Notes: generated from the sequence alone by a model not told the origin. A stretch of 64,000 bases of DNA from Pectinatus haikarae (GCF_030813505.1 NZ_JAUSUE010000008.1); one strand, 5' to 3'; positions 26,420 to 35,676 are shown, numbered from the stretch's first letter. Translations and numbers: made by a program.

Positions 26420-26420
26420 A

Positions 26421-26466
26421 AATATACCTGCTGCAATAATTGATTTTATACTGCGGCAGGTATATT
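26421..26466. terminator. Bidirectional terminator between HAD phosphatase and aminopeptidase
   Basis: AATATACCTGCTGCA on the left pairs with the TGCGGCAGGTATATT region on the right (26421-26466), with one mismatch. A/T flanks on both sides suit two convergent genes. Confidence 0.8.
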
Positions 26467-27756
26467 TTATGCTGAAAAAAACGTCTGAATTAATTTTTCG
26501 ACAGCAGGCTGATCGTTTATGCCCATAATCTCACGTGCAGAGTGCATAGCGAGTATGGGGATGCCGATGTCAAGGGTGCGCATCGGCATATTCGCTGACA
26601 ATATAGAACCAAGTGTAGAGCCACCCCTCATATCAGACCGGTTGACAAACATTTGATAGGGAATGTCATGCTGGCAGCATAACTCTTTAATGATCCCAAC
26701 TGCCTCAGCATCACCCGCATAAGATTGATTGGCCGCAATTTTTATAACAGGGCCTTTATTTAAAAGCGGAAGATTTGTAGGATCGTTTTTTTCGGGATTA
26801 TTTGGATGCAGTGCATGAGCAACATCGGCAGAAAGAAGGAAACCGCCGGCAATATCGGCAAAATAATTTTCAGTTGAAAAACCAAGATTTTTATAAATAC
26901 GTTCAATAACCTGCGGCATAAGCAAAGAACCGGCTCCCTGCTTTGTACGGCTGCCTACTTCTTCATTATCAAAGAGAGCTGCTATATTTATGCCATCTGG
27001 TCTATTGCTTTCAGTAAGAGCTTTTATGCACGCACTCACTGAAGTGAGGTTATCAAGGCGCGGTGAAGAAATGAATTCATTGTCAAATCCGCATACACAG
27101 CCGGATTCGGCGGGATATACCGTTAATTCATAGGAGAGGATTTCCTTTTTTGGACAGTCCATCTTTTTAGCAAGCATTTCCAGAAAAAAATCATCGGATA
27201 ATTTGTCGCAAGAAGTCATTCCTGCCAAAGGCAGCATGTCTTTCTGCGGATTTAAACTATTTCCTTCATTTATTTTTCTGTTCATATGAATGGCAAGATT
27301 AGGGATGGTCAGCATAGGTCTTTTAAAATCCAGCAGATCTATATGAGGCTTGAAAGGTGTTTCACCTTTGCGTACGATCTTACCGGCAATGGATAATGGT
27401 CTGTCCAGCCATGTATTCAGGATCATGCCGCCATAAATTTCAATATTGAGCTTATTATAACCATTTTTTGATATTGATGCTTGTGGCTTGATGCGCAGAC
27501 ACGGAAAATCGGTATGCGCTGCGGCTGCTCTGATACTGTGCAGCGGATGTTCATTGATACAAAAAGCGACCAGTGCAGAGCTGTATATACGCAGATAATA
27601 TTTGCCGCCTTTTTTCAAATGCCAGGTATTTGTAGGTGATAGCTCTGTAAAGCCCATATTATCAAGGCGAGCAGCAGCTGCTGCAACTGCATGAAAGGGA
27701 GAGGCAGATTCAGCGATAAATTTAAGCAAAGCATCAGTTGTTTCAGGAATAGTCAT
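26467..27756 (-). CDS. M18-family metallo-aminopeptidase
   Basis: This 429-residue cytosolic di-zinc enzyme removes N-terminal (often acidic or hydrophobic) residues from peptides. Family features are clear: ESASPFHAVAAAAARL at the N-terminus, AAHTDFPCLRIKP with a zinc-binding His-x-Asp near residue 81, SSPRLDNLTSVSACIKAL with the bridging Asp, FDNEEVGSRTKQGAGS with the catalytic Glu, and SADVAHALHPN. The AAAGGCGG site precedes the ATG. It appears to be a single-gene unit with no functional link to its neighbours. Confidence 0.93.
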   Translation of the reverse strand: MTIPETTDALLKFIAESASPFHAVAAAAARLDNMGFTELSPTNTWHLKKGGKYYLRIYSSALVAFCINEHPLHSIRAAAAHTDFPCLRIKPQASISKNGYNKLNIEIYGGMILNTWLDRPLSIAGKIVRKGETPFKPHIDLLDFKRPMLTIPNLAIHMNRKINEGNSLNPQKDMLPLAGMTSCDKLSDDFFLEMLAKKMDCPKKEILSYELTVYPAESGCVCGFDNEFISSPRLDNLTSVSACIKALTESNRPDGINIAALFDNEEVGSRTKQGAGSLLMPQVIERIYKNLGFSTENYFADIAGGFLLSADVAHALHPNNPEKNDPTNLPLLNKGPVIKIAANQSYAGDAEAVGIIKELCCQHDIPYQMFVNRSDMRGGSTLGSILSANMPMRTLDIGIPILAMHSAREIMGINDQPAVEKLIQTFFSA

Positions 27757-27841
27757 GATAACCGCCTTTATAAATTAAAAGTAAAATTTCCAAAAATAAA
27801 AAATATATATAAATAGTTGTTTATGCTCTGGGGCAGAAGGA

Positions 27842-28390
27842 TCAATTATTTTTCAGAGATCTGTATTCATCTTTGAGCCATTTTAATTGGGTGTTTTCCC
27901 GCAAAATCGCTTTTTTTAAAATAAGGTAATGTCCAAAATTTTGTTCTTGATTTTCTCTTGAAGAGAAAAGTTCTCCCATCCTTGCAGACAGATAATCAAA
28001 TTTTTTTTGATGACGCAATATTTCTTCAGAGAACAGATTTTTTATACGCTGATCATGTCTATGGTCTATAAAATATAATTTTAGAGTAAAATCGTCACGT
28101 GTCGGCTGTATTTCATCCAGTGGATCTGAAAGCCATTTATCCAAAGCATCTATACCGGCTGATTTAATCATATAGTAAGTTTTTTCAAGTTTTTTACCGG
28201 AAATTTCCATTCTGGAGGTGATAAGATGTTCTTCTTCCAGTTTCTTTAATTCTGGATATATCTGACTGTGCTTAGAATTCCAGAAATCGCCTATTTCACA
28301 GCTGAATAATTTTTTGATATCATAGCCAGTTAGATCGTGTTGACGCAGTAACCCCAGGATTACATATTTCAAAGTATTTTTTTTTGCCAT
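27842..28390 (-). CDS. padR: PadR-family transcriptional repressor
   Basis: This 182-residue repressor has an N-terminal winged helix (TLKYVILGLLRQHDLTGYDIKKLF, then YPELKKLEEEHLITSRME) and a C-terminal helical dimerisation domain (Vir_C-like). It is divergent from a phenolic acid decarboxylase gene, the classical arrangement in which PadR represses padC until p-coumaric or ferulic acid appears. A perfect palindrome in the shared 101-base gap is the likely operator. The start ATG at 28390 has no strong ribosome site, though an AAGGACGG stretch lies upstream. Confidence 0.9.
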   Translation of the reverse strand: MAKKNTLKYVILGLLRQHDLTGYDIKKLFSCEIGDFWNSKHSQIYPELKKLEEEHLITSRMEISGKKLEKTYYMIKSAGIDALDKWLSDPLDEIQPTRDDFTLKLYFIDHRHDQRIKNLFSEEILRHQKKFDYLSARMGELFSSRENQEQNFGHYLILKKAILRENTQLKWLKDEYRSLKNN

Positions 28391-28402
28391 ATAGAGCCGT
28401 CC

Positions 28403-28431
28403 TTGACATTTATTTTCTTTAAGTATATCAT
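28403..28431 (+). promoter_or_regulatory. Promoter of the phenolic acid decarboxylase gene
   Basis: TTGACA at 28403-28408 and TATCAT at 28426-28431 are 17 bases apart. The predicted start of transcription lies near 28438, just before the palindrome at 28450. Confidence 0.7.
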
Positions 28432-28449
28432 AATATTCATATTTGATAA

Positions 28450-28467
28450 CATGTAAATATTTACATG
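28450..28467. promoter_or_regulatory. PadR operator
   Basis: CATGTAAATATTTACATG is a perfect 18-base palindrome and fits the ATGT-N8-ACAT dyad known for PadR operators in lactic acid bacteria. It sits just downstream of the padC promoter and overlaps the -35 region of a possible padR promoter on the other strand, so one dimer could control both genes. Confidence 0.85.
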
Positions 28468-28491
28468 ATTTAATTAAAAAGGATGAGGAAA

Positions 28492-29022
28492 ATGATTTTT
28501 AAGGATTTAAGTGATTTTTTGGGTGCACATTTTATTTATACCTATGATAATGGATGGGAATATGAATGGTATGCCAAAAATTCTCACACTGTAGATTATC
28601 GCATTCATGGTGGTATGGTCGCGGGGCGCTGGGTGACTGATCAGGAAGCACATATCGTAAAATTAACCGACGGAGTTTTTAAAGTGACCTGGACAGAACC
28701 TACGGGAACAGATGTTGCACTTGATTTCATGCCGAATGAAAATAAAATGCACGGAGTTATTTTCTTCCCTAAATGGGTTGAGGAGCATCCGGAAATTACC
28801 GTATGCTATCAAAATGAGCATATAAATTTAATGGAGGAAGCGCGTGCAAAATATGATAATTATCCCAAATATATCGTACCTGAATTTGCAAAGATAACAT
28901 ATATTGGAAAAGCAGGATTGGATAATGAGGAAGTTATTTCTGAAGCGCCATATAAAGGAATGACCGATGATATCAGAGCTGGAAAATATTTTAATGGTGA
29001 TTATAAACGCATTGGCAAATAA
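28492..29022 (+). CDS. padC: Phenolic acid decarboxylase
   Basis: The enzyme removes CO2 from hydroxycinnamic acids (p-coumaric, ferulic, caffeic) to give vinyl phenols, detoxifying plant phenolics. The 176-residue length and sequence fit the family well: GAHFIYTYDNGWEYEWYAKN at the N-terminus, VDYRIHGGMVAGRWVTDQ, TWTEPTGTDVALDFMP and HGVIFFPKWV. The conserved Tyr, Glu and Arg of the lipocalin-like active site are in these blocks. ATG 28492 has AAAAAGG 9 bases upstream; the ATG at 28483 lies within that site. The T-rich hairpin at 29160 may end the message. Confidence 0.95.
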   Translation: MIFKDLSDFLGAHFIYTYDNGWEYEWYAKNSHTVDYRIHGGMVAGRWVTDQEAHIVKLTDGVFKVTWTEPTGTDVALDFMPNENKMHGVIFFPKWVEEHPEITVCYQNEHINLMEEARAKYDNYPKYIVPEFAKITYIGKAGLDNEEVISEAPYKGMTDDIRAGKYFNGDYKRIGK

Positions 29023-29519
29023 AATCATGTGATTAAATTTAAATTTTTATGATTTATATATTTGACTGAATCACTATGATATGTTATTATTTATTTGATA
29101 ATGAATATCATTCCTTTCTAACTCTCCAATAATATATGTATTGTATTATCCACTACACTCCACCAACTATTGCGGTTGGTGGTTCTTTTTTTCTAAAAAT
29201 ATAAGTATTTTTTATAGATGAATCAGTACACAATACAGCTTTCGACAGATTGAATTCATTCAATAACTGCCGCATATGCACAGCATCATAACAGGACTGT
29301 GCAATATGCAGGATATATAAATTTTCTCCGGTCACTTATATTATCTTTGAAATAAGGTTCATAAAATATGTCTGTTTCAGTGGACAGAATAAAATAACCA
29401 TTGCAACGGACATATCATAGAGAGCACGATAAAATACGGATGCTATAATACCAATATAGAAATTAAATTTGCAAATTTAAGATTTTTATATTGAATTACC
29501 AGAGAAGGGACGGTGTAAT
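29023..29519. other. 497-base intergenic region
   Basis: This is a gap between padC and the fructose-type PTS. It contains a terminator at 29160-29190 and a small dyad TCTGT (29371-29375)/ACAGA (29384-29388). It also has a TATAAT at 29444-29449 with no recognisable -35 box, as expected for an activator-dependent promoter of the PTS genes. A 60-codon minus-strand frame (29153-29335) overlaps the terminator and I do not recognise it; it may be chance. Confidence 0.5.
29160..29190 (+). terminator. Intrinsic terminator downstream of padC
   Basis: CCACCAAC (29160-29167) pairs with GTTGGTGG (29175-29182), followed by TTCTTTTTTT. It lies about 140 bases after the padC stop. Confidence 0.75.
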
Positions 29520-29987
29520 ATGGAAGAATTTTTTCAGGCTCAGGACATTATAGATCCTAAAACAGTTCTTGTTCATTTAGAAGCGCACAATAAAAAAGAA
29601 GCTTTGCAGAAAATGGCAGAAGCACTAAGGAAAACGGGATATCTTAAAGATACGGAAAAATATCTAAAGGATGTTTATTTGAGAGAATCAAAAGGAGCGA
29701 CAGGAATCGGTGGATATATTGCAATTCCTCACGGCAAAAGCTCAGCTGTACAAAAAATCGGAGTAGCCGTTGCAACACTCGATGAAGAAATTGAATGGGA
29801 AACGCTGGATGAACATGGTGTGCGTGGCATTGTCCTGTTTGCTGTAGGAGATGATGATGAAGCCGCACAGGATCATCTGAAGCTGCTTGCCTTATTTGCC
29901 CGTAAACTGGGGAGAGAATCTGTAGTAACAGCGTTACTGAATGCAGATACTGCGCAAGATGTACAAGCTGCATTTTCGGATAATTAG
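29520..29987 (+). CDS. PTS system, fructose-type IIA component
   Basis: The 155-residue IIA protein carries the active His in GYIAIPHGKSSAV (near residue 72), with the preceding YLRESKGATGIG block typical of the Ntr/fructose IIA domain. It passes phosphate from HPr to the IIB protein next door. A GAGAAGGG ribosome site precedes the ATG. It is the first of three separate PTS genes (IIA, IIB, IIC), followed by a sugar-phosphate epimerase. Confidence 0.9.
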   Translation: MEEFFQAQDIIDPKTVLVHLEAHNKKEALQKMAEALRKTGYLKDTEKYLKDVYLRESKGATGIGGYIAIPHGKSSAVQKIGVAVATLDEEIEWETLDEHGVRGIVLFAVGDDDEAAQDHLKLLALFARKLGRESVVTALLNADTAQDVQAAFSDN

Positions 29988-30007
29988 ATTGATTGGGAGG
30001 ATTTATT

Positions 30008-30319
30008 ATGAATATAGTCGGGATTTCAGCGTGCACTGTAGGGATTGCACACACATATATTGCACAGGAAAAAATTGAAGCGGCAGCAAAAAAGGCCGGA
30101 GACAATGTCAAAATAGAAACACAAGGAACTATTGGTATCGAGAATGCACTGACTGATGAGGATATTGCTCAGGCGGATATCGTTATTTTGGCAGTTGATG
30201 TCAAGATTTCAGGCGAAGAAAGATTTGCAGGAAAAAAAGTTATTAAGGTAAGCACACAGACAGCTATCAAATCACCAAATAAACTTATTGAAAAATTACA
30301 TGAACTGGGCAGGCAATAG
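30008..30319 (+). CDS. PTS system, fructose-type IIB component
   Basis: The 103-residue IIB protein has the phospho-Cys loop in GISACTVGIAHTYIAQEKIE (Cys near residue 9), the fructose-family signature. ATG 30008 is supported by GGGAGG just upstream; a TTG 15 bases earlier precedes that site. It follows the IIA gene by 20 bases. Confidence 0.92.
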   Translation: MNIVGISACTVGIAHTYIAQEKIEAAAKKAGDNVKIETQGTIGIENALTDEDIAQADIVILAVDVKISGEERFAGKKVIKVSTQTAIKSPNKLIEKLHELGRQ

Positions 30320-30370
30320 TTTCTTCATCAAAATATTTTATGTGATAAAAACGAATAGGGGGTACTGTTT

Positions 30371-31474
30371 ATGAATATAAAAGAGATTTGGAAAGCGGCA
30401 AATCCAAAAGGTCATCTGCTGACCGCTATCTCATTTCTGATTCCGATTGTCTGCGGGGCGGGTTTTATTATTGCTATCGGAATGGCGCTTGGTGGTACAG
30501 CTCAAAATGCTTTGGTCCCGGGAAATTTTGATCTTTGGCAGGCTTTGGCCACTATGGGCGGAAAGGCACTGGGGCTTTTACCTGTTGTCATTGCATGCGG
30601 GATTTCCGGATCAATTGCCGGTAAGCCCGGTATTGCACCGGGGTTTGTCGTGGGTTTGGCAGCTAATTCTATCAGCGCCGGCTTTATAGGCGGCATGATC
30701 GGTGGTTATCTTTCAGGATATATTGCTCTTGCTATCATAAAAAATGTAAAAGTTCCCAATTGGGCAAGGGGATTAATGCCCACATTAATTGTTCCTTTTT
30801 TCGCATCTATCAGCAGCGGATTGATTATGATCTATATTATCGGAACACCAATTGGAATATTTACTGATGGCTTGACATCATTTTTGAGAAGTATGAGTAC
30901 ATCCTCCAATCTGATCGTTGGTGCAATTATCGGGGCATTGTGCATAGTTGATTTTGGCGGACCGATCAATAAAACTTGTTTCGCATTTGTTTTGACTCTT
31001 CAGGCACAGGGTGTAAATGAACCGATCACTGCACTTCAGCTGGTCAATACAGCAACACCTATAGGTTTTGGTTTTGCCTACTTTGTCGGTAAACTTCTGC
31101 GGAAAAATATCTACAATGATAAAGAGGTTGAAACGCTGAAATCTGCTGTTCCAATGGGAATAGTCAATATTGTTGAGGGGTCTATTCCTATTGTCATGAA
31201 TGATATTATCCGTGGCATTGCAGCAGCAGCAATCGGCGGAGCAGCCGGTGGTGCGGTAACAATGGTTTACGGTGCAGATGCTACGGTCCCTTTTGGCGGA
31301 GTATTGATGCTTCCTACAATGTCACACCCAATGGCAGGCATTATGGCATTACTGGTCAATATTTTTGTAACCGGAGTTGTATATGCGGTCATAAAGAAAA
31401 ATGTGTCGTGTGAAGTTATTGAAGATGATGAAGAGGAAGAAGATATAAATTTGGATGATATTAAGATTAACTGA
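30371..31474 (+). CDS. PTS system, fructose-type IIC permease
   Basis: The 367-residue membrane component has about nine to ten hydrophobic segments. It shows fructose-family blocks GKPGIAPGFVVGLAA, FIGGMIGGYLSGY, DFGGPINKTCFAF and TPIGFGFAYFVGKL. The tail is strongly acidic (DDEEEEDINLDD). The substrate need not be fructose: the downstream AlsE-like epimerase suggests another ketohexose. A GGGGG ribosome site precedes the ATG. Confidence 0.92.
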   Translation: MNIKEIWKAANPKGHLLTAISFLIPIVCGAGFIIAIGMALGGTAQNALVPGNFDLWQALATMGGKALGLLPVVIACGISGSIAGKPGIAPGFVVGLAANSISAGFIGGMIGGYLSGYIALAIIKNVKVPNWARGLMPTLIVPFFASISSGLIMIYIIGTPIGIFTDGLTSFLRSMSTSSNLIVGAIIGALCIVDFGGPINKTCFAFVLTLQAQGVNEPITALQLVNTATPIGFGFAYFVGKLLRKNIYNDKEVETLKSAVPMGIVNIVEGSIPIVMNDIIRGIAAAAIGGAAGGAVTMVYGADATVPFGGVLMLPTMSHPMAGIMALLVNIFVTGVVYAVIKKNVSCEVIEDDEEEEDINLDDIKIN

Positions 31475-31698
31475 TACCTTGATCATATTCTTTTCTTTAA
31501 TTTTTAAAATAGTTGGATATAATTATTAATAATCATCATAGTATTCAGTAATAACTGAAAAAATCATATGCACAAGTTTACATCAGCCGACTTTGATGGC
31601 TGAGAATGCATAAAAAAGACAATTCAGCATCAAGATGCTGTGCAATAAATTAAATTATCTTGGAAGATATATGTTTTTAAAGAAAGGAATTTATAAAT

Positions 31699-32391
31699 AT
31701 GAGCGAGCATATTAATATTTCACCATCGTTGATGACAATGGATCTCGATCAGTTCAAAGAGCAGATCACTTTCTTGAATGATCGTGTGGATTCATTTCAT
31801 ATAGATATAATGGACGGACATTTTGTACCAAACCTAAGTCTGTCACCGTGGTTCATTGAGCAGACACGCAAGCTGAGCTATAAAGAAATGTCAGCACATT
31901 TAATGGTAACAGATCCTACATTCTGGGTACAACAACTTATAAATATTAAGTGCGAAGTTATCTGTATGCCAGCAGAAAACCTGACTGGAATAGCCTTTCG
32001 GCTGATTGATCAGATACATGCGGCTGGTTTGAAAGCCGGTGTGGTATTGAATCCGGAAACATCAGTCTGCGATATAATGTCATATATTGATATTCTTGAT
32101 AAGATAACGATTATGACAGTAGATCCGGGATTTGCCGGCCAGAGATTTCTTGGAAGTATGTTGGATAAAATAACCGAATTGCGTAAGCTTAGAGAAGAAC
32201 ATGGATATCGTTACTGCATTGAAATGGATGGGTCAACAAATAAGGCACATTGGAAAATGATCCATGATGCGAAGCCGGATATTTATATCATTGGGAGAAG
32301 CGGGCTTTTCAATTTGGCGGATAATATTGAGGATTCCTGGAATCTTATGATTGCTGAGTTTGAAGAGGCCACAGGCAGAAAATTTGCCTGA
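31699..32391 (+). CDS. Ribulose-phosphate/allulose-6-phosphate 3-epimerase family protein
   Basis: The 230-residue TIM-barrel enzyme inverts carbon 3 of a keto-sugar phosphate. Conserved residues include ISPSLMTMDL, HIDIMDGHFVPNLSLSP (metal-binding His and catalytic Asp), TVDPGFAGQRF and EMDGSTN (catalytic Asp). The variant SAHLMV and the EMDGSTN ending resemble D-allulose-6-phosphate 3-epimerase (AlsE) more than the pentose enzyme Rpe. Behind a fructose-type PTS this would turn allulose-6-phosphate into fructose-6-phosphate. The 224-base gap before it holds two small hairpins (TCAGCC/GGCTGA and CAGCAT/ATGCTG). AAAGGAAT ribosome site. Confidence 0.83.
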   Translation: MSEHINISPSLMTMDLDQFKEQITFLNDRVDSFHIDIMDGHFVPNLSLSPWFIEQTRKLSYKEMSAHLMVTDPTFWVQQLINIKCEVICMPAENLTGIAFRLIDQIHAAGLKAGVVLNPETSVCDIMSYIDILDKITIMTVDPGFAGQRFLGSMLDKITELRKLREEHGYRYCIEMDGSTNKAHWKMIHDAKPDIYIIGRSGLFNLADNIEDSWNLMIAEFEEATGRKFA

Positions 32392-32416
32392 ATTTTGAGG
32401 TCCCCATTTTACTTAA

Positions 32417-32446
32417 CCCCCTGACTGCCGTACGGCAGTCAGGGGG
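32417..32446. terminator. Perfect 30-bp palindrome, bidirectional terminator
   Basis: CCCCCTGACTGCCG and CGGCAGTCAGGGGG form a perfect 14-base-pair stem around TA. It lies between the convergent epimerase and PRD-activator genes. The T-run after it is short (TTT), so it may terminate modestly or act by its very stable stem. Confidence 0.75.
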
Positions 32447-32450
32447 TTTG

Positions 32451-34385
32451 TCATTGATCTGCGAAAAGTAGCTGACGTAATTGTTTTTTGGAAGAGATAT
32501 TTTGCATACGCTCCACAATATCATCATTTGCTAACTTTTTCATTAGTTGATGCAGGAAAGTGATATTTTCTGCTGTGGGAAGATCGGGAAGAATGATCAT
32601 AAACAAAATGCGGATATTATTGCCGTCGGCATCCCAGCGAAACGGTTCAGGAAGGAGACTTATCGCGAAAAAGGCTTTGGGAAGATGAGGCAATTGGGCA
32701 TGTGCTAAGGCAATGCCGGGTGCGATGCAGGTATCACCAAGCTGTTCTCGTTCTTCCAATCCGGCAAGAATGTCAGTTTCATATTCGGTGATTTTGGACG
32801 GAGCATATTTCAAAAGCTGACGGAACAAGCCGGATTTGTCTGCAGCAACGGATGTAAATTCGATGATTGGGATTTTTTCAATAGCGCTATTGCCTGTTTT
32901 AGGCTTTTGGCGCAGGATATCCAAGGCCTGCCGAACATTTTGTTTGTCGCGCTCAATAAATAATGTATTGACCAGAATAGCAGGAACGGGCCATTCTGTT
33001 GATAATTTTACAGTGGTGAGTATGAGATCGACATCCTGTTCGGTCAAATATTCCGGTGTGATAGAACGCGTCGGTGCTGTTCCTACCACATAAATTTCCG
33101 GGAAAAAACGTTTTACTTTTATTCGTAATAATTCTGATGTTCCCATTCCGGTAGTGCAGATTAATAAAGCTCTGACCTGATGTGGATGCTGTTCAATGTA
33201 ACGGGCAAAATAAAGTGTAATGAAAGATGCTTCATCATTATCTACAGCTGGCAGACGAAATTTATTCGGCAGATAATCTGATATTTGACGGATGGTCTGA
33301 TAAACAGATCCATATTCTTGGCGAATATCGTCAAATAACGGGTTTTTGACTGTCAGTCCTGAACGCATGCGATTGAGCATAGGACTGATATGGCTGGCCA
33401 ATTCTGCTGTGATAAATTCATGATGAACGGGGATACCTGATCTTCGGGAGAATTCCTGGACATAAAAATTAGTAATCTGCTGTACTTCAGTCTGAACAGG
33501 GATATTTAGATTACCGCTTATTTCTGATTCCATTCGGGACCCCGCAAGATAATTACAAATGTTGGTCGTTTCTGATCGGGGCAGCTTTTTGCAAATATAA
33601 CCTTCAATGTTTTCTTTTACCTTTTGGGCAAGTGTATAATAAATATCCTGACTCAGATCAATTCCTGCGTCAGATTTTGATTGATCAAAGTCGCCTTTTC
33701 TTGCCCGGCAAATCAGTATATAGAGATGGGATAATAAGTTTACATTGTACGGGGCAGGTATGATGCTGTCAATTTCTTTTTCAATAAGCTCTATTTGGCG
33801 AATTATAAACCGCAGATCGCTTTTATCAAACTCAACGGAAACATTTTTTAAGTCATTAAAATTAATCAAATTCAATTTTGTCAGCAATTGAATCAATGCT
33901 TTGCGTATATGATGCTCAGGACCTGCAATGGAGAGCCGATTATTGTTCTTTTGCAGAGTCAGACCATACTTTATCAGCCCCTGATTGATAGTGTCCTCGT
34001 CAGTATAAATGGCTGACGGACTAAGATAATAACGGCTGAAAAGTTCTGATTCCTTCAGTGACAGCGGTGCATGAAAAAGCAATTCTTTCATAATATGCAG
34101 CCGCCGTTCGACCGGTGAAAAATTGTAATGTATGCTTTTTTTCTTATCTGTATTTAGATTATGATTATAGTGACTCTCGAGATAAGCTTCATAATTTAAA
34201 CGAATACCCTTTCCTTTTTCGGCATCAATGAGATTGGTGTTCGATTGCTGATTGATTTGCTTAATTAGCCGATAAACAGTTTTCGATGACAAAAATATTT
34301 CTTTGGCTAAATTCGCCACTGTCACGAATGATGACTGCTGCAGAAGGTAGTATATGATAAATTCTTCACGTTCTTTGGATTTCAT
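32451..34385 (-). CDS. PRD-domain transcriptional activator with IIB and IIA domains (MtlR/LicR/ManR type)
   Basis: The 644-residue regulator should control the neighbouring fructose-type PTS genes. Order of domains: DeoR-like helix-turn-helix (1-60, with ANLAKEIFLSSKTVYRLIK), Mga-like segment (about 75-170), two PTS regulation domains (about 180-290 and 300-400), a galactitol/lactose-type IIB with ICTTGMGTSELL (Cys near 410), and a C-terminal fructose-type IIA with GIALAHAQLPHL (His near 562). Phosphorylation by HPr and by the specific EIIB would set its activity. It is transcribed toward the PTS operon, separated from it by the 30-base palindrome. Confidence 0.9.
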   Translation of the reverse strand: MKSKEREEFIIYYLLQQSSFVTVANLAKEIFLSSKTVYRLIKQINQQSNTNLIDAEKGKGIRLNYEAYLESHYNHNLNTDKKKSIHYNFSPVERRLHIMKELLFHAPLSLKESELFSRYYLSPSAIYTDEDTINQGLIKYGLTLQKNNNRLSIAGPEHHIRKALIQLLTKLNLINFNDLKNVSVEFDKSDLRFIIRQIELIEKEIDSIIPAPYNVNLLSHLYILICRARKGDFDQSKSDAGIDLSQDIYYTLAQKVKENIEGYICKKLPRSETTNICNYLAGSRMESEISGNLNIPVQTEVQQITNFYVQEFSRRSGIPVHHEFITAELASHISPMLNRMRSGLTVKNPLFDDIRQEYGSVYQTIRQISDYLPNKFRLPAVDNDEASFITLYFARYIEQHPHQVRALLICTTGMGTSELLRIKVKRFFPEIYVVGTAPTRSITPEYLTEQDVDLILTTVKLSTEWPVPAILVNTLFIERDKQNVRQALDILRQKPKTGNSAIEKIPIIEFTSVAADKSGLFRQLLKYAPSKITEYETDILAGLEEREQLGDTCIAPGIALAHAQLPHLPKAFFAISLLPEPFRWDADGNNIRILFMIILPDLPTAENITFLHQLMKKLANDDIVERMQNISSKKQLRQLLFADQ

Positions 34386-34627
34386 AATTCCGCCTCATAA
34401 AATTTGATGTTTCTTACTTAGATGAATTTATTAAAAGTAGGTGAACATCTGTTTAACTTTAAATTAATATATTATAAATTATATACGTATGCATTCATAT
34501 CAGTCAATGTACGATCTGATACGGTCAAGAAAAACAGGTTTTTATTTTCAAATGATTGCTCAGAGCTGTTCAAAAGTATTATAATCGTTTTATAATATTT
34601 TTGAGAAATATGAAAGTTGGTGATCAT

Positions 34628-35548
34628 ATGGCAAGCTATGAAATGGATAAGAAGAATTTGATCAAAGTAGGAAACGAAATTATTACACTTAAAAAGTTAT
34701 TTGAGGTTATCCCGGTATCGGTTGTGTTGATTAACAGGAAGGGAGAGCATATATTAGACAGCAAAGTTTTATTGGATATTAATAATTCTGAGCCTCATGC
34801 TTTGGTGAGGCATAAAGTTGCGGAATTAAGTAAAGAAGATGCTAATATTATTGAACGAGATTTCGGACTTTTCGATCAAAATAAGACTGTACCGGCACAT
34901 GATTTGGCGATCAATAATAAAACATACAAAGTAGTTGTTGCACCTCTGCGTAATGATTCCGGTTATGCATTTGCGGAATTAGCGGTACTGACCGACATAA
35001 CAGAGAATAAGAATACCGAGCATCGGTTGGCCAAGCTGAATGAACAATTAAAGCAGCTGGCTTCTCGCGATGGTTTGACGCAGCTGCTTAATTGGTATTC
35101 TTATAATGATATATGCAATAAAATGATAGGGCTGGCAAGACGGGAAAATACATCATTCTCTGTTATGTTTATAGATATAGACCATTTTAAAAAGGTTAAT
35201 GATACTTACGGACATGCAGCGGGAGATACAGTCCTGCGGGAAGTTGCCGACTGCATAGTGGAAAATTGCAGAAAAACCGATATTATCGGAAGGGTTGGCG
35301 GCGAAGAGATCGCCGTTTATCTGCCGCAGACTGATTGTCATGATGCGATAACCCTGGCAGAAAAAATAAGGATATATATTGAAAAAGAAAAATTTGATGC
35401 GGAAGGCACGCTTATTAATATTACGGTCAGTATTGGCATATCAAATGACAAACCGTATTATCAAACGATAGCCGATATAAAAAAGGACGCAGATGCGGCG
35501 ATGTATATGGCAAAAAGTAATGGGCGCAACAGAATTGAGCATTTATAA
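34628..35548 (+). CDS. Diguanylate cyclase with N-terminal PAS-like domain
   Basis: The protein of about 306 residues makes cyclic di-GMP. Residues 1-120 resemble a PAS sensor fold (FEVIPVSVVLINRKGEHIL), and the GGDEF domain fills the rest: DIDHFKKVNDTYGHAAGD, then GRVGGEEIAVYLP with an intact GGEE(I) active site. The inhibitory-site RKTD lies five residues before it, so product feedback is expected. The ATG at 34628 follows GGTGAT; ATG 34610 is also possible. A longer in-frame start at 34556 overlaps promoter-like TATAAT sequences and is unlikely. The polysaccharide locus from 36.4 kb contains a PilZ protein that could be a target. Confidence 0.88.
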   Translation: MASYEMDKKNLIKVGNEIITLKKLFEVIPVSVVLINRKGEHILDSKVLLDINNSEPHALVRHKVAELSKEDANIIERDFGLFDQNKTVPAHDLAINNKTYKVVVAPLRNDSGYAFAELAVLTDITENKNTEHRLAKLNEQLKQLASRDGLTQLLNWYSYNDICNKMIGLARRENTSFSVMFIDIDHFKKVNDTYGHAAGDTVLREVADCIVENCRKTDIIGRVGGEEIAVYLPQTDCHDAITLAEKIRIYIEKEKFDAEGTLINITVSIGISNDKPYYQTIADIKKDADAAMYMAKSNGRNRIEHL

Positions 35549-35633
35549 TATAATTTTTAAGATATAAAAAAACTGTATTTTATAGGAATATTCCGATGTG
35601 AATTTTCCATTATTGCCAAGAAAATATATACAA

Positions 35634-35676
35634 AAAAGACCTTAGCATCGGTTTTATACCAATGCCAAGGTCTTTT
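35634..35676. terminator. Terminator between diguanylate cyclase and cold-shock genes
   Basis: AAAAGACCTTAGCAT (35634-35648) pairs with ATGCCAAGGTCTTTT (35662-35676) with one bulge. A/T runs on both sides make it usable by both convergent genes. Confidence 0.85.

Noticed and set aside
29153..29335. 60-codon minus-strand reading frame as a gene or transposase remnant
   Set aside because: It has no clear ribosome site, overlaps the padC terminator hairpin, and its sequence suggests no family.
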